Below are positions 18,506-25,842 of a DNA stretch of 33,033 bases, piece by piece. The position numbers were made by a program, and so were the translations under genes. Each line of letters begins with the position of its first letter. Position 1 is the first letter of the stretch. The stretch covers positions 1 through 33,033 of the forward strand of contig WREK01000009.1 of assembly GCA_009779355.1 (NCBI GenBank), in the 5' to 3' direction. This DNA is from Betaproteobacteria bacterium. Its GTDB lineage: Bacteria; Pseudomonadota; Gammaproteobacteria; Burkholderiales; Rhodocyclaceae. The notes below the pieces were generated by a model. It saw only the letters and a list, made by a program, of their open reading frames with translations. It had not been told where the DNA came from and searched no databases.

Positions 18506-19054
18506 ATGAGGATATCTGCTATCATTATTGGTTTGATTTTATCTGCTAATCTACATGCTGAAACCCGCTTTGAATCATCCAGTATATGTACAGCAAAGGA
18601 CAAAGTATATTTTTCATGTACAACAAAAAATAGAAAAATACTATCTCTTTGCGGTAAAAAAGAGGGGGGTATATATTATAGATTTGGAAAGCCCGGAAAG
18701 GTCGAACTTGAGTACCCTAGCGGTAACATCAAGAATGAGGATTCGTTATCTCTATTTTTCTACAATCACTATACTAGATGGATGGTAGATTATTTTACAG
18801 TGACATTTCAAAATCATGGCTATACCTACTTAATACAGGACTTAAAGAATAATGAAGAGGAAACTAAACAGATTACTCAAAATATAGTAATCTACAATAA
18901 CCCCGATCAAACAGACGGAAAAACCATCTCTTGTATCTCCGATGTAATTTCTGATCTACGACCACTTATATATATTATTCCATGTGACAAGGAAGCGGCA
19001 TTAGGTTGTAGCAAAAACGATGGTTACCTTGATTCGGGAGTAGACCCGAAATGA
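18506..19054 (+). CDS. Small Sec-exported protein, candidate immunity protein 1
   Basis: Signal MRISAIIIGLILSANLHA; AAAGGAAAA SD; starts 11 nt after the effector stop. Confidence 0.7.
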   Translation: MRISAIIIGLILSANLHAETRFESSSICTAKDKVYFSCTTKNRKILSLCGKKEGGIYYRFGKPGKVELEYPSGNIKNEDSLSLFFYNHYTRWMVDYFTVTFQNHGYTYLIQDLKNNEEETKQITQNIVIYNNPDQTDGKTISCISDVISDLRPLIYIIPCDKEAALGCSKNDGYLDSGVDPK

Positions 19055-19638
19055 TGCAAGTGAAGTACGTGGCAATAATGCACATGCTTCCAAGGCTGTT
19101 CTTGCTATTCATTTTTGTTTCTTTTTCTTGTGTCCTACATGCAAAAGATGAGTCTCAAATTCTTTTTGGAGGAGACTCACTTAAAATTTCATTCCCAAAA
19201 GAAGGTTCAATTTTTTTGCCAATTTATTCAGCCTTGAAGGACAATATTCCCGGCGACAATGATTACAACTTGGAGATCTATATCCTTGTGCCAGAAGGGA
19301 GCAAGTACAATCAGCTTTATGTTGGAACACTTTATCCAAATGGAGGGAAACCAGAAATCGAGTCTGTTTTTTTTCATAATGTTGATGATTCGCCAGAAAA
19401 TGAGTTACTCATTCTTGTGTCTCATGAAACAAAACATTATGATTCTGGCGGCACTTATTATACGGTATACATTTTTTCAAGGGAATTTGATGAGTCCTCG
19501 GGTGGGCTTAAACGACTTGTGTCAGTTGAAGAGAAATTGGGGGGAGGTCTGGAAGGCATAGCAGAGGGCAAACAAGTTCACGCGCCATATAAGAATGCTT
19601 CAGATGTCCGAAAACTGCTCAAAAAACTTGGATACTGA
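19051..19638 (+). CDS. Small Sec-exported protein, candidate immunity protein 2
   Basis: 4-nt ATGA overlap with the preceding gene; signal LPRLFLLFIFVSFSCVLHA. Confidence 0.68.
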   Translation: MMQVKYVAIMHMLPRLFLLFIFVSFSCVLHAKDESQILFGGDSLKISFPKEGSIFLPIYSALKDNIPGDNDYNLEIYILVPEGSKYNQLYVGTLYPNGGKPEIESVFFHNVDDSPENELLILVSHETKHYDSGGTYYTVYIFSREFDESSGGLKRLVSVEEKLGGGLEGIAEGKQVHAPYKNASDVRKLLKKLGY

Positions 19639-19746
19639 TTTTTGCTGCCTGATAGACAAATAGAGCCGGGTTCGCATGGTCGGATACTTCTGAGTCGCTT
19701 CCGCTGCACAGGCTTTTAGCGGACTTCCGTTACGCATCGACGACTA

Positions 19747-19795
19747 GCACTTATCCACTGGGGCGTGTCTACTACTAGCCCCAGTGGGTAAGTGC
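19747..19795. repeat. Long inverted repeat 1
   Basis: GCACTTATCCACTGGGGC / GCCCCAGTGGGTAAGTGC; 17 of 18 paired plus one G-T. Confidence 0.8.
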
Positions 19796-19902
19796 GGGTT
19801 CAATGCTTACGGCACGTGGCCTACCGATAGTGCTTGGGGCGCGGCGCTGTTAGCGGCGGTTCGTTGACCACATGCGCCAGGTGCAGCGATGGGCGACGCG
19901 GG

Positions 19903-19944
19903 CCCGCGTCACTACGGGGGCGAAAGCTTCCGTAGTGACGCGGG
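19903..19944. repeat. Long inverted repeat 2
   Basis: CCCGCGTCACTACGG / CCGTAGTGACGCGGG, perfect 15 bp, 12-nt loop. Confidence 0.85.
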
Positions 19945-20087
19945 GGGGTGGCACTGCCGTAACGCCATAGAGGATGCTTTTGCCGACGCCTGATATGCCA
20001 AGGACAAAATTATGTCGCGTGATGATGGGTGCAGAGGGGGTACGTCTGCGAATGCGACGGCGAGAGGGTAGTTTTACGATGGGCTTC

Positions 20088-20197
20088 TGAGACGGTATGA
20101 AACTATATGAGGCTTTATGAGACGCTATCAGACTTTATTGGACGTTATGAGACGCTATTGAACTTAATAGAAGGTAATAGAATGTAATAGAAGGTTA
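20088..20197. repeat. Array of eleven degenerate 10-bp direct repeats
   Basis: TGAGACGGTA TGAAACTATA TGAGGCTTTA TGAGACGCTA TCAGACTTTA TTGGACGTTA TGAGACGCTA TTGAACTTAA TAGAAGGTAA TAGAATGTAA TAGAAGGTTA, in register. Confidence 0.88.
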
Positions 20198-20439
20198 CAA
20201 AATGAACGCTAAATTTTTTTCATTAGAGCCTTGCATTACGTCAATAATAGGGCGCATAATAATCGCACATCCAGCCGCCGACATGGCAGCCCATCGCGGG
20301 CAATATGCCGGGTTCCGTTGTTTTGCTGTGGCAACGGTTCGCAACGACCAACAGCTACGTGATCCGCTTCCCAATGTCCTCACGTAAGCGGCGAAAGCCG
20401 TGGAAGCTTTTTATACACATAGCGGGTTTGTTCCCGCAT

Positions 20440-20686
20440 GCGGGTTAACTCCCGCCCTGACCTACGCGAATGTGCATGGAAGCATGCACTCCACCGCGCT
20501 GCGGGCATAGACCCGCTGAACCAAGCCCTCTCCCCGGCTACCTTGCCGGACGGGGGCAAAACATAGCGGGTTAACTCCCGCCTCGACCTACGCGAATGTG
20601 CATGAAAGCATGCACACCACCGCGCTGCGGGCATAGACCCGCTGAACCAAGCTTTCCCCCCGGCTACCTTACCGGGGGGGCAAAAA
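20440..20686. repeat. Tandem duplication with 126-bp period, two copies
   Basis: GCGGGTTAACTCCCGCC...GACCTACGCGAATGTGCATG.AAGCATGCAC.CCACCGCGCTGCGGGCATAGACCCGCTGAACCAAGC at 20440 and again at 20566. Confidence 0.88.
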
Positions 20687-21026
20687 AGCAGGCCGTACCC
20701 GGCCTGCCTGTACCCGTGCGCCCAACGATCTTGGGCGCATGACTAGGGAGCCATACCAGTGCGCTTCCTACATCCAAGCGGCCTTTTCAGGCCGCCGGTT
20801 CCGCATGTCCATGCGGGGCTTATCCCATTTTCTCGCTACACGTAGCGCCGTCTGGCGCTGGATTCACGTCGCGCCTTCGGGCGCTTGGAAGCCACGGGCA
20901 TCGGTGGCCGGGGCTGCGTTCGCAGTCCTAAAAAGTGCGGTGCCAACCCATGCAATAGGCATGGAACCTGTCCGTGCGGCTTCCAACAGGAAAGGCGAGG
21001 AAGCGGGCAAGCCCCTATTCGGGGGC
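20656..21026. other. Hairpin-dense block, about a dozen consecutive short inverted repeats
   Basis: 20656-20679, 20688-20707, 20718-20738, 20778-20795, 20801-20816, 20844-20859, 20871-20884 (UUCG-type loop), 20891-20908, 20911-20928, 20948-20964, 20967-20990, 21011-21026. Confidence 0.75.
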
Positions 21027-21206
21027 AAAGGGCTATTTCAGAGGGCCCGGCCTTAACCCTTCGGGGATTTCGTCACTTGATGGCGATCTGGCCGAAACAC
21101 TGACCGAGTGAACCGCTCTGGAAGGGAGCCAACGCCCTTATGTTGGACGGATACAAACCCTACAACCACTACACCCCCTATTCCCCCATTTAAAGGAATT
21201 TCCACC

Positions 21207-22067
21207 ATGAGTAAGTTAAGCAAAGACCTCAAAACGATGTGCATCAGGAACGCGGACGGGAGCCACGCGACACAGGCCGCACGGTTCCTGACGCTCCAGC
21301 AATGCGCCCAGCAACTGCGGGCAAGCGGCTTTAACCAGATGCGGGCGGGCAACCTCAAGATGAAGCATGTCATGTGCTTGGTCAGCCAGTGGCACAAAGC
21401 CGGGTTATCGGCTGGCACGGTCAAGAACCGCATGGCGCATGTCCGCTGGATGGCTGAAAAGCTCGGCAAGGCGGGCATGATCCCGAAAGACAACGCGCAG
21501 TTGGGCATCGCAGAGCGCCAGTACGCCGGCGCGGCAAACAAGGCGCAGGCGCTCGATGGGCGGCTGGAACTTGTCACCGATGCCCATGTGCAGATGAGCC
21601 TGCGCCTACAGGCGGCCTTCGGCCTACGGCGCGAAGAAAGTATCAAGGTCAAGCCGTGCATTGCCGACCACGGGCAGGTACTTGCCCTGCAAGCCTCGTG
21701 GTGCAAAGGCGGGCGTGAACGGGAAATCCCGGTTCAGACGCCAGAGCAGCGTGCCGCGCTCGATGCCGCGCACGCCTTGGCGGGGCAAGGCTCGCTGATC
21801 CCTGCGGGCAAATCCTACGTCCAGCAGCAACGCAAGTATGACGCGCAGTGCAAGGCGGCGGGCCTCTCCAACATGCACGGTTTGCGGCATCAGTACGCGC
21901 AAGGCCGCTATGAGGCGCTGACGGGCTGGAAATGCCCGAAGGCGGGTGGGTCAGCGCGTAACACGCTCAGGGGCGCAAAACGCGAAATTGACCGGCAGGC
22001 GCGGATGACGATTTCAGCCGAATTGGGCCATTCGCGCCGTTCAATCGTGACTATCTATATCGGGTAG
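21207..22067 (+). CDS. Integrase domain-containing protein (tyrosine recombinase-like, Integrase_1 type)
   Basis: GLRREES, HGLRHQYAQGRY, ELGHSRRSIVTIYIG give R..HxxR..H..Y; SD AAAGGAA before MSKLSKD. Confidence 0.8.
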   Translation: MSKLSKDLKTMCIRNADGSHATQAARFLTLQQCAQQLRASGFNQMRAGNLKMKHVMCLVSQWHKAGLSAGTVKNRMAHVRWMAEKLGKAGMIPKDNAQLGIAERQYAGAANKAQALDGRLELVTDAHVQMSLRLQAAFGLRREESIKVKPCIADHGQVLALQASWCKGGREREIPVQTPEQRAALDAAHALAGQGSLIPAGKSYVQQQRKYDAQCKAAGLSNMHGLRHQYAQGRYEALTGWKCPKAGGSARNTLRGAKREIDRQARMTISAELGHSRRSIVTIYIG

Positions 22068-22097
22068 CGCCCCAAGGCGGGAGAAGGGGGGAACCGT

Positions 22098-22514
22098 ATG
22101 GAACCGTTGCGGGACAGTCACGAAAAAAACGCCAGTGTGGGCAGGGTTGCCGGACAAGGGGGCGACACGCTGCTTTGGACACTGAAAGAAGTTGCCATTC
22201 AGTTGGGCGGCGTGTCTGCCCGCACGGTCATGAGGTTGATCGAAACCGGCGCTTTGCCCGTCTGCCGGGTCGGGCGCTTGGTGCGGATCCCGTCTGAGGC
22301 GGTGCGCGAGTACGTCGCGCATGGCACACGGCCCAAGTACAATATGCCCCGCGTGGAGTCGGGGACGTTGAGGAGTCAATCATGGTCTACCGACGCAAGG
22401 ATTCCCCGGTCTGGTGGGGAAGTTTCACCGACGCAAGCGGCAAAAGAGTTAGGCGCACTACTGGGACTGCCGAGCGCCGCGAAGCGCAAGCACTTGAAGC
22501 GAAATGGAAGCTAG
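22098..22514 (+). CDS. Excisionase-family helix-turn-helix protein
   Basis: LLWTLKEVAIQLGGVSARTVMRLIETGALPVCRVGRLVRIPSEAVREYV is a MerR/Xis-like HTH. Confidence 0.72.
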   Translation: MEPLRDSHEKNASVGRVAGQGGDTLLWTLKEVAIQLGGVSARTVMRLIETGALPVCRVGRLVRIPSEAVREYVAHGTRPKYNMPRVESGTLRSQSWSTDARIPRSGGEVSPTQAAKELGALLGLPSAAKRKHLKRNGS

Positions 22515-23440
22515 AAGCGCATCAGGTGAAACGATGGGGTGCGGAACCAATCCGCATATTTGATGTATTGATAATGGCATATGTGAAAGCCACAAAGGGC
22601 GTCAAGCGCAGTGCGGACAGGGACAAGTATTCGCTCAAGAACCTGTACCCTTTCTTCACCGGGCGCGACCTCCTGACATTGAGGCGTCCCGACATTCGGG
22701 CATACATGGACAAGCGCATACAGGACGGCGTAGCCAACGCAACGATCAACAGGGAAATCTGCCTGTTGTCGGCGGCGATCAACTATGCACGGCGCGAGTT
22801 GGAATGGGATATTCCGAATCATGCCGAAGGTATGAAGCTGAAGATGCCGGAAGGCCGGGTACGGAGTTTGGCGCATGAAGAAGCACAACGGCTGGTTGCA
22901 GTAGCTGAAAAGTCCGCTTCGCCGCATCTGGCGGACTTCATCCGCTTGGCGCTGAACACGGGCTGTCGCCGGGGCGAATTGCTTGGGCTGGAATGGAGCC
23001 GGGTCGACCTGAAAGCAAACCTGATTCTTTTGGGCGAGTTGGACACCAAGGCAGGGCGGCGGCGTTCCGTGCCGCTCAATGCGGGGGCGCGGGCGGCCTT
23101 GCTGAACCTTGCAAGGTTCCGGGCGACGTATTGCCCCGCCTCACCTTGGGTGTTCGCCAAAAAGGACGGGAGCCGCCAAGCGACTCTGAAGGATGCCTTC
23201 CGGGGCGCGCTTTGTATTGCCGGGATTGAGGATTTCCGAATCCATGACCTGCGGCATACCTGCGCCTCGTGGCTGGTTAGCGCAGGGCAGCCGTTGCCAG
23301 CGGTGCGTGACTTGCTTGGGCATGCTTCGGTAAAGATGACGGAGCGTTACGCGCATCTTGCACCTGAGAACGTCCGGGCTGCTGTTGCTGTACTGGATAG
23401 CGTGTCACGAACTGGTCACGCTGGAAAAATCAGGGCTTAG
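22382..23440 (+). CDS. Tyrosine recombinase/phage integrase family protein
   Basis: NTGCRRGELLGLEW, HDLRHTCASWLVSAG, LLGHASVKMTERYAHL catalytic motifs. Confidence 0.92.
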   Translation: MVYRRKDSPVWWGSFTDASGKRVRRTTGTAERREAQALEAKWKLEAHQVKRWGAEPIRIFDVLIMAYVKATKGVKRSADRDKYSLKNLYPFFTGRDLLTLRRPDIRAYMDKRIQDGVANATINREICLLSAAINYARRELEWDIPNHAEGMKLKMPEGRVRSLAHEEAQRLVAVAEKSASPHLADFIRLALNTGCRRGELLGLEWSRVDLKANLILLGELDTKAGRRRSVPLNAGARAALLNLARFRATYCPASPWVFAKKDGSRQATLKDAFRGALCIAGIEDFRIHDLRHTCASWLVSAGQPLPAVRDLLGHASVKMTERYAHLAPENVRAAVAVLDSVSRTGHAGKIRA

Positions 23441-23540
23441 GGTGCGTTTCTAAGCTCTTGTTTAAATGACGGTTTCACCGGGGCAAAACCAGTAATACCT
23501 GCCCCGCCCTGCACCAACGACGCGGGGTGGCCACACAATC

Positions 23541-23565
23541 AAAGGGCGGCATCCTGCCGCCCTTT
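23541..23565. terminator. Terminator-like hairpin between the integrase and radical SAM gene
   Basis: AAAGGGCGGCA-tcc-TGCCGCCCTTT, perfect 11-bp stem between convergent genes. Confidence 0.7.
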
Positions 23566-23580
23566 GCGCTTCACAACCCC

Positions 23581-24480
23581 CTACCCCGTAACCCGCAGTT
23601 TCAGCCCTGCGAGAAGCGTTTCCAGTTTCATCCCCATTACGCTTGCCATTTCGCCTGCCATACAAAAACCGCAACGCCCGCACAAACCCGCTTCCCTACC
23701 CTGGCACTCGGGGAGACGGCTGCCGTCGGGCATGACGAAGTTCGCCATCCAGCAATATTTCTTAAAGTCCCGCTCCTGCATAAGCTTAAGCCCCGCCACG
23801 GAATTCATGATCGGGTAGCCTTTCTTCTTGTAAGCGATGACTTTGCCGAGCACTTTATTGCGGGTAATTTCGTCCAGTTCGAGCGCTTCTGTGCCGGGAA
23901 ACGGCGTGTGCAGGTTGATGGCAATAGATTCGATGGTCGGATGATCTTTTGCAAACTGGATGGTTTCATCCACCGAAGGATGATTCAGAGCATTGACCAC
24001 CATGTTGACGCTGACGCGGGAGCGGCCACAGCCCGCGATATGCTGGACGAGCCGGTCAAATGTGCCCTCGCCCCGGATGGCGTCGTGGGCGGCACCGACA
24101 CCGTCCATACTCACCCAGATGGAATCCGCTTCAAGCCCCGCAAACGGGCGGGCAGCGTTGGTCGTCACCGTCACCGAGTAAAAGCCGATTCTTTTCGCCA
24201 GACGGATGATGTCGTTCAGGCCGTGCTCGCCGTCGCGCCACAGCGTCGGCTCCCCGCCTTCCAGGTCGACAAAGCGTGAACCCTGTTGATGGCAGTATTC
24301 AAGGTCGGACTGGATTTCAGAAAAGGTTTTTACTATGGCGTCTTTTTTTGCGTAAATCGTGCAATGCAGGCATTTCAGATTGCATTTATCGCTAATAAAA
24401 ACAACCGATTGCAAGGGGATTTTTTTACCCAGCACACGGGCCTTGAAAAACCACAGCGGCAAATAAAGAAACGGCATCAT
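23581..24480 (-). CDS. Radical SAM protein
   Basis: CNLKCLHC (CxxxCxxC); LEGGEPTLW; C-terminal Cys cluster CQGREAGLCGRCGFC. Confidence 0.9.
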   Translation of the reverse strand: MMPFLYLPLWFFKARVLGKKIPLQSVVFISDKCNLKCLHCTIYAKKDAIVKTFSEIQSDLEYCHQQGSRFVDLEGGEPTLWRDGEHGLNDIIRLAKRIGFYSVTVTTNAARPFAGLEADSIWVSMDGVGAAHDAIRGEGTFDRLVQHIAGCGRSRVSVNMVVNALNHPSVDETIQFAKDHPTIESIAINLHTPFPGTEALELDEITRNKVLGKVIAYKKKGYPIMNSVAGLKLMQERDFKKYCWMANFVMPDGSRLPECQGREAGLCGRCGFCMAGEMASVMGMKLETLLAGLKLRVTG

Positions 24481-24490
24481 AAGTGTGCAT

Positions 24491-25480
24491 TCATCCGACG
24501 AAACTCAAAACCATGCCAATCAGGCAAACCGAAATGAGCAGATTCCTTGCCAAAAACCAACGGATCATGAACCAGCTGGTACCAATGGCTTCGAACCGCT
24601 GCCATCCGCGCATTAAACCCATCCAGGGTTTTGGCTCGAATTTCTGCTCCGGGTTTTTGTAGAAAACCGTCATCATGTGAAACAGCCCCACCGCCATTGG
24701 CAACGTAAGCATCAAGGCGACATGGGAAACCGGCAGGCTGCCGCGCCAGATGCCGAAAGCGATGACGAAAAATGGAAGGAAAAGAATGAAAAAAAGGACG
24801 ATCAGCATGACCGGGGGACGGTTCAGGAAGACAGCCAGCGTTTTCTTGCCTAATTTGTTGTCCACGACAATATCGAGCATGGAATGCACGTAGATGATAT
24901 TCATCACCAAAAGGCCGACCGGAATGGAAATGAGAATGAGCGCCTGATCCATCGTGCCGCAGGCTGCATAATACGTGCCGATCATGTTCAAGGGGCCAAA
25001 AATGACGCCAATGACCAATTCGCCCAGCCCGCGATAACTGAGGCGCAAGGGAGGGCCGGAGTAGAAAATTGCCAGTACCGCCGTAATGGCCGCAATCATG
25101 AGAACCGCCACGCCCCGGAAATAAAAAACAACCCCACCAATCAGGAAGGTAAGCCCCATGAGCGCAATTGAGACACCGAGCACTTGCCCAACCGTAGCCT
25201 GACCGGAAGTAATGTATGCATATTTGCCGACACGGACACGGAAGCCCTCACTGTCTAGAACATTGCGATAATGGGCATGATGTGCTTTGTAATCGAAATA
25301 ATCGTCGAGCAAATTGGCCGACATATTCCCGGTGACAACCCCCATGACCGCGAGAAAAGCCAGAGGAAGGGAAAAATCCGCTTGGTTCGCAGCAAGGCAG
25401 ACCGCGAAAAGCGCGGGCAGCACGCTTTGAGGAAGCGCGTGAGGACGTGAGTTCTTGAACCAGAAACGAAAAAAAGACAT
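24491..25480 (-). CDS. UbiA-family prenyltransferase
   Basis: NLLDDYFDYKAHHAH (NxxxDxxxD-type) and second Asp motif DIVVDNKLGKKT; polytopic. Confidence 0.87.
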   Translation of the reverse strand: MSFFRFWFKNSRPHALPQSVLPALFAVCLAANQADFSLPLAFLAVMGVVTGNMSANLLDDYFDYKAHHAHYRNVLDSEGFRVRVGKYAYITSGQATVGQVLGVSIALMGLTFLIGGVVFYFRGVAVLMIAAITAVLAIFYSGPPLRLSYRGLGELVIGVIFGPLNMIGTYYAACGTMDQALILISIPVGLLVMNIIYVHSMLDIVVDNKLGKKTLAVFLNRPPVMLIVLFFILFLPFFVIAFGIWRGSLPVSHVALMLTLPMAVGLFHMMTVFYKNPEQKFEPKPWMGLMRGWQRFEAIGTSWFMIRWFLARNLLISVCLIGMVLSFVG

Positions 25481-25542
25481 TTTGAGTGCTGAAGCGCTTC
25501 CGGTTTAGAGCGTTTTCGATTTAAGTCTATGCATTCATTTTT

Positions 25543-25804
25543 CTCTCCCGTTTGCGGGAGAGGATGCCCCGTGTTCAGACCGGAGACATCATAGACGGTT
25601 TTATGTTGATTTTCCCACGCCTCCCGTGTCTTTTCCGCCCCACAACTATTCAGAACCGGCTTTCAGGCCGGTTTAACAAACTTTTGGAAGGGGTTTGTAC
25701 CCCTGAAACCCCGCCCCTTCGGGCAGGGGTTCGTCTTTCCGCCCTGAAGGGCGAAAATCAGTTTTACGATGAATAAACCCGGTGTTTGCCTCAACCACCG
25801 GGTT
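25543..25804. other. Cluster of intergenic hairpins
   Basis: CTCTCCCG/CGGGAGAG (25543-25562), AACCGGC/GCCGGTT (25654-25673), AACCCC/GGGGTT (25707-25731), CGCCC/GGGCG (25740-25753), AACCCGGTG/CACCGGGTT (25776-25804). Confidence 0.6.
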
Positions 25805-25842
25805 CGTTTCGGCCGTGTGTGCCCCCTTGCCGGAAACTATTC

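Noticed and set aside
20739-21056. 105-aa ORF as a real gene
   Set aside because: No domain, composition driven by the hairpin-rich sequence, no convincing SD; treated as non-coding
19740-21200. Retron or diversity-generating retroelement to explain the structured DNA
   Set aside because: No reverse transcriptase ORF in any frame and no template/variable repeat pair seen
15028-23525. CCTGCACCGACGATGC (~15.03 kb) versus CCTGCACCAACGACGC (~23.51 kb) as att sites of an ~8.5-kb element
   Set aside because: Only 14 of 16 matches and no empty site available; could be chance, kept only as something to test
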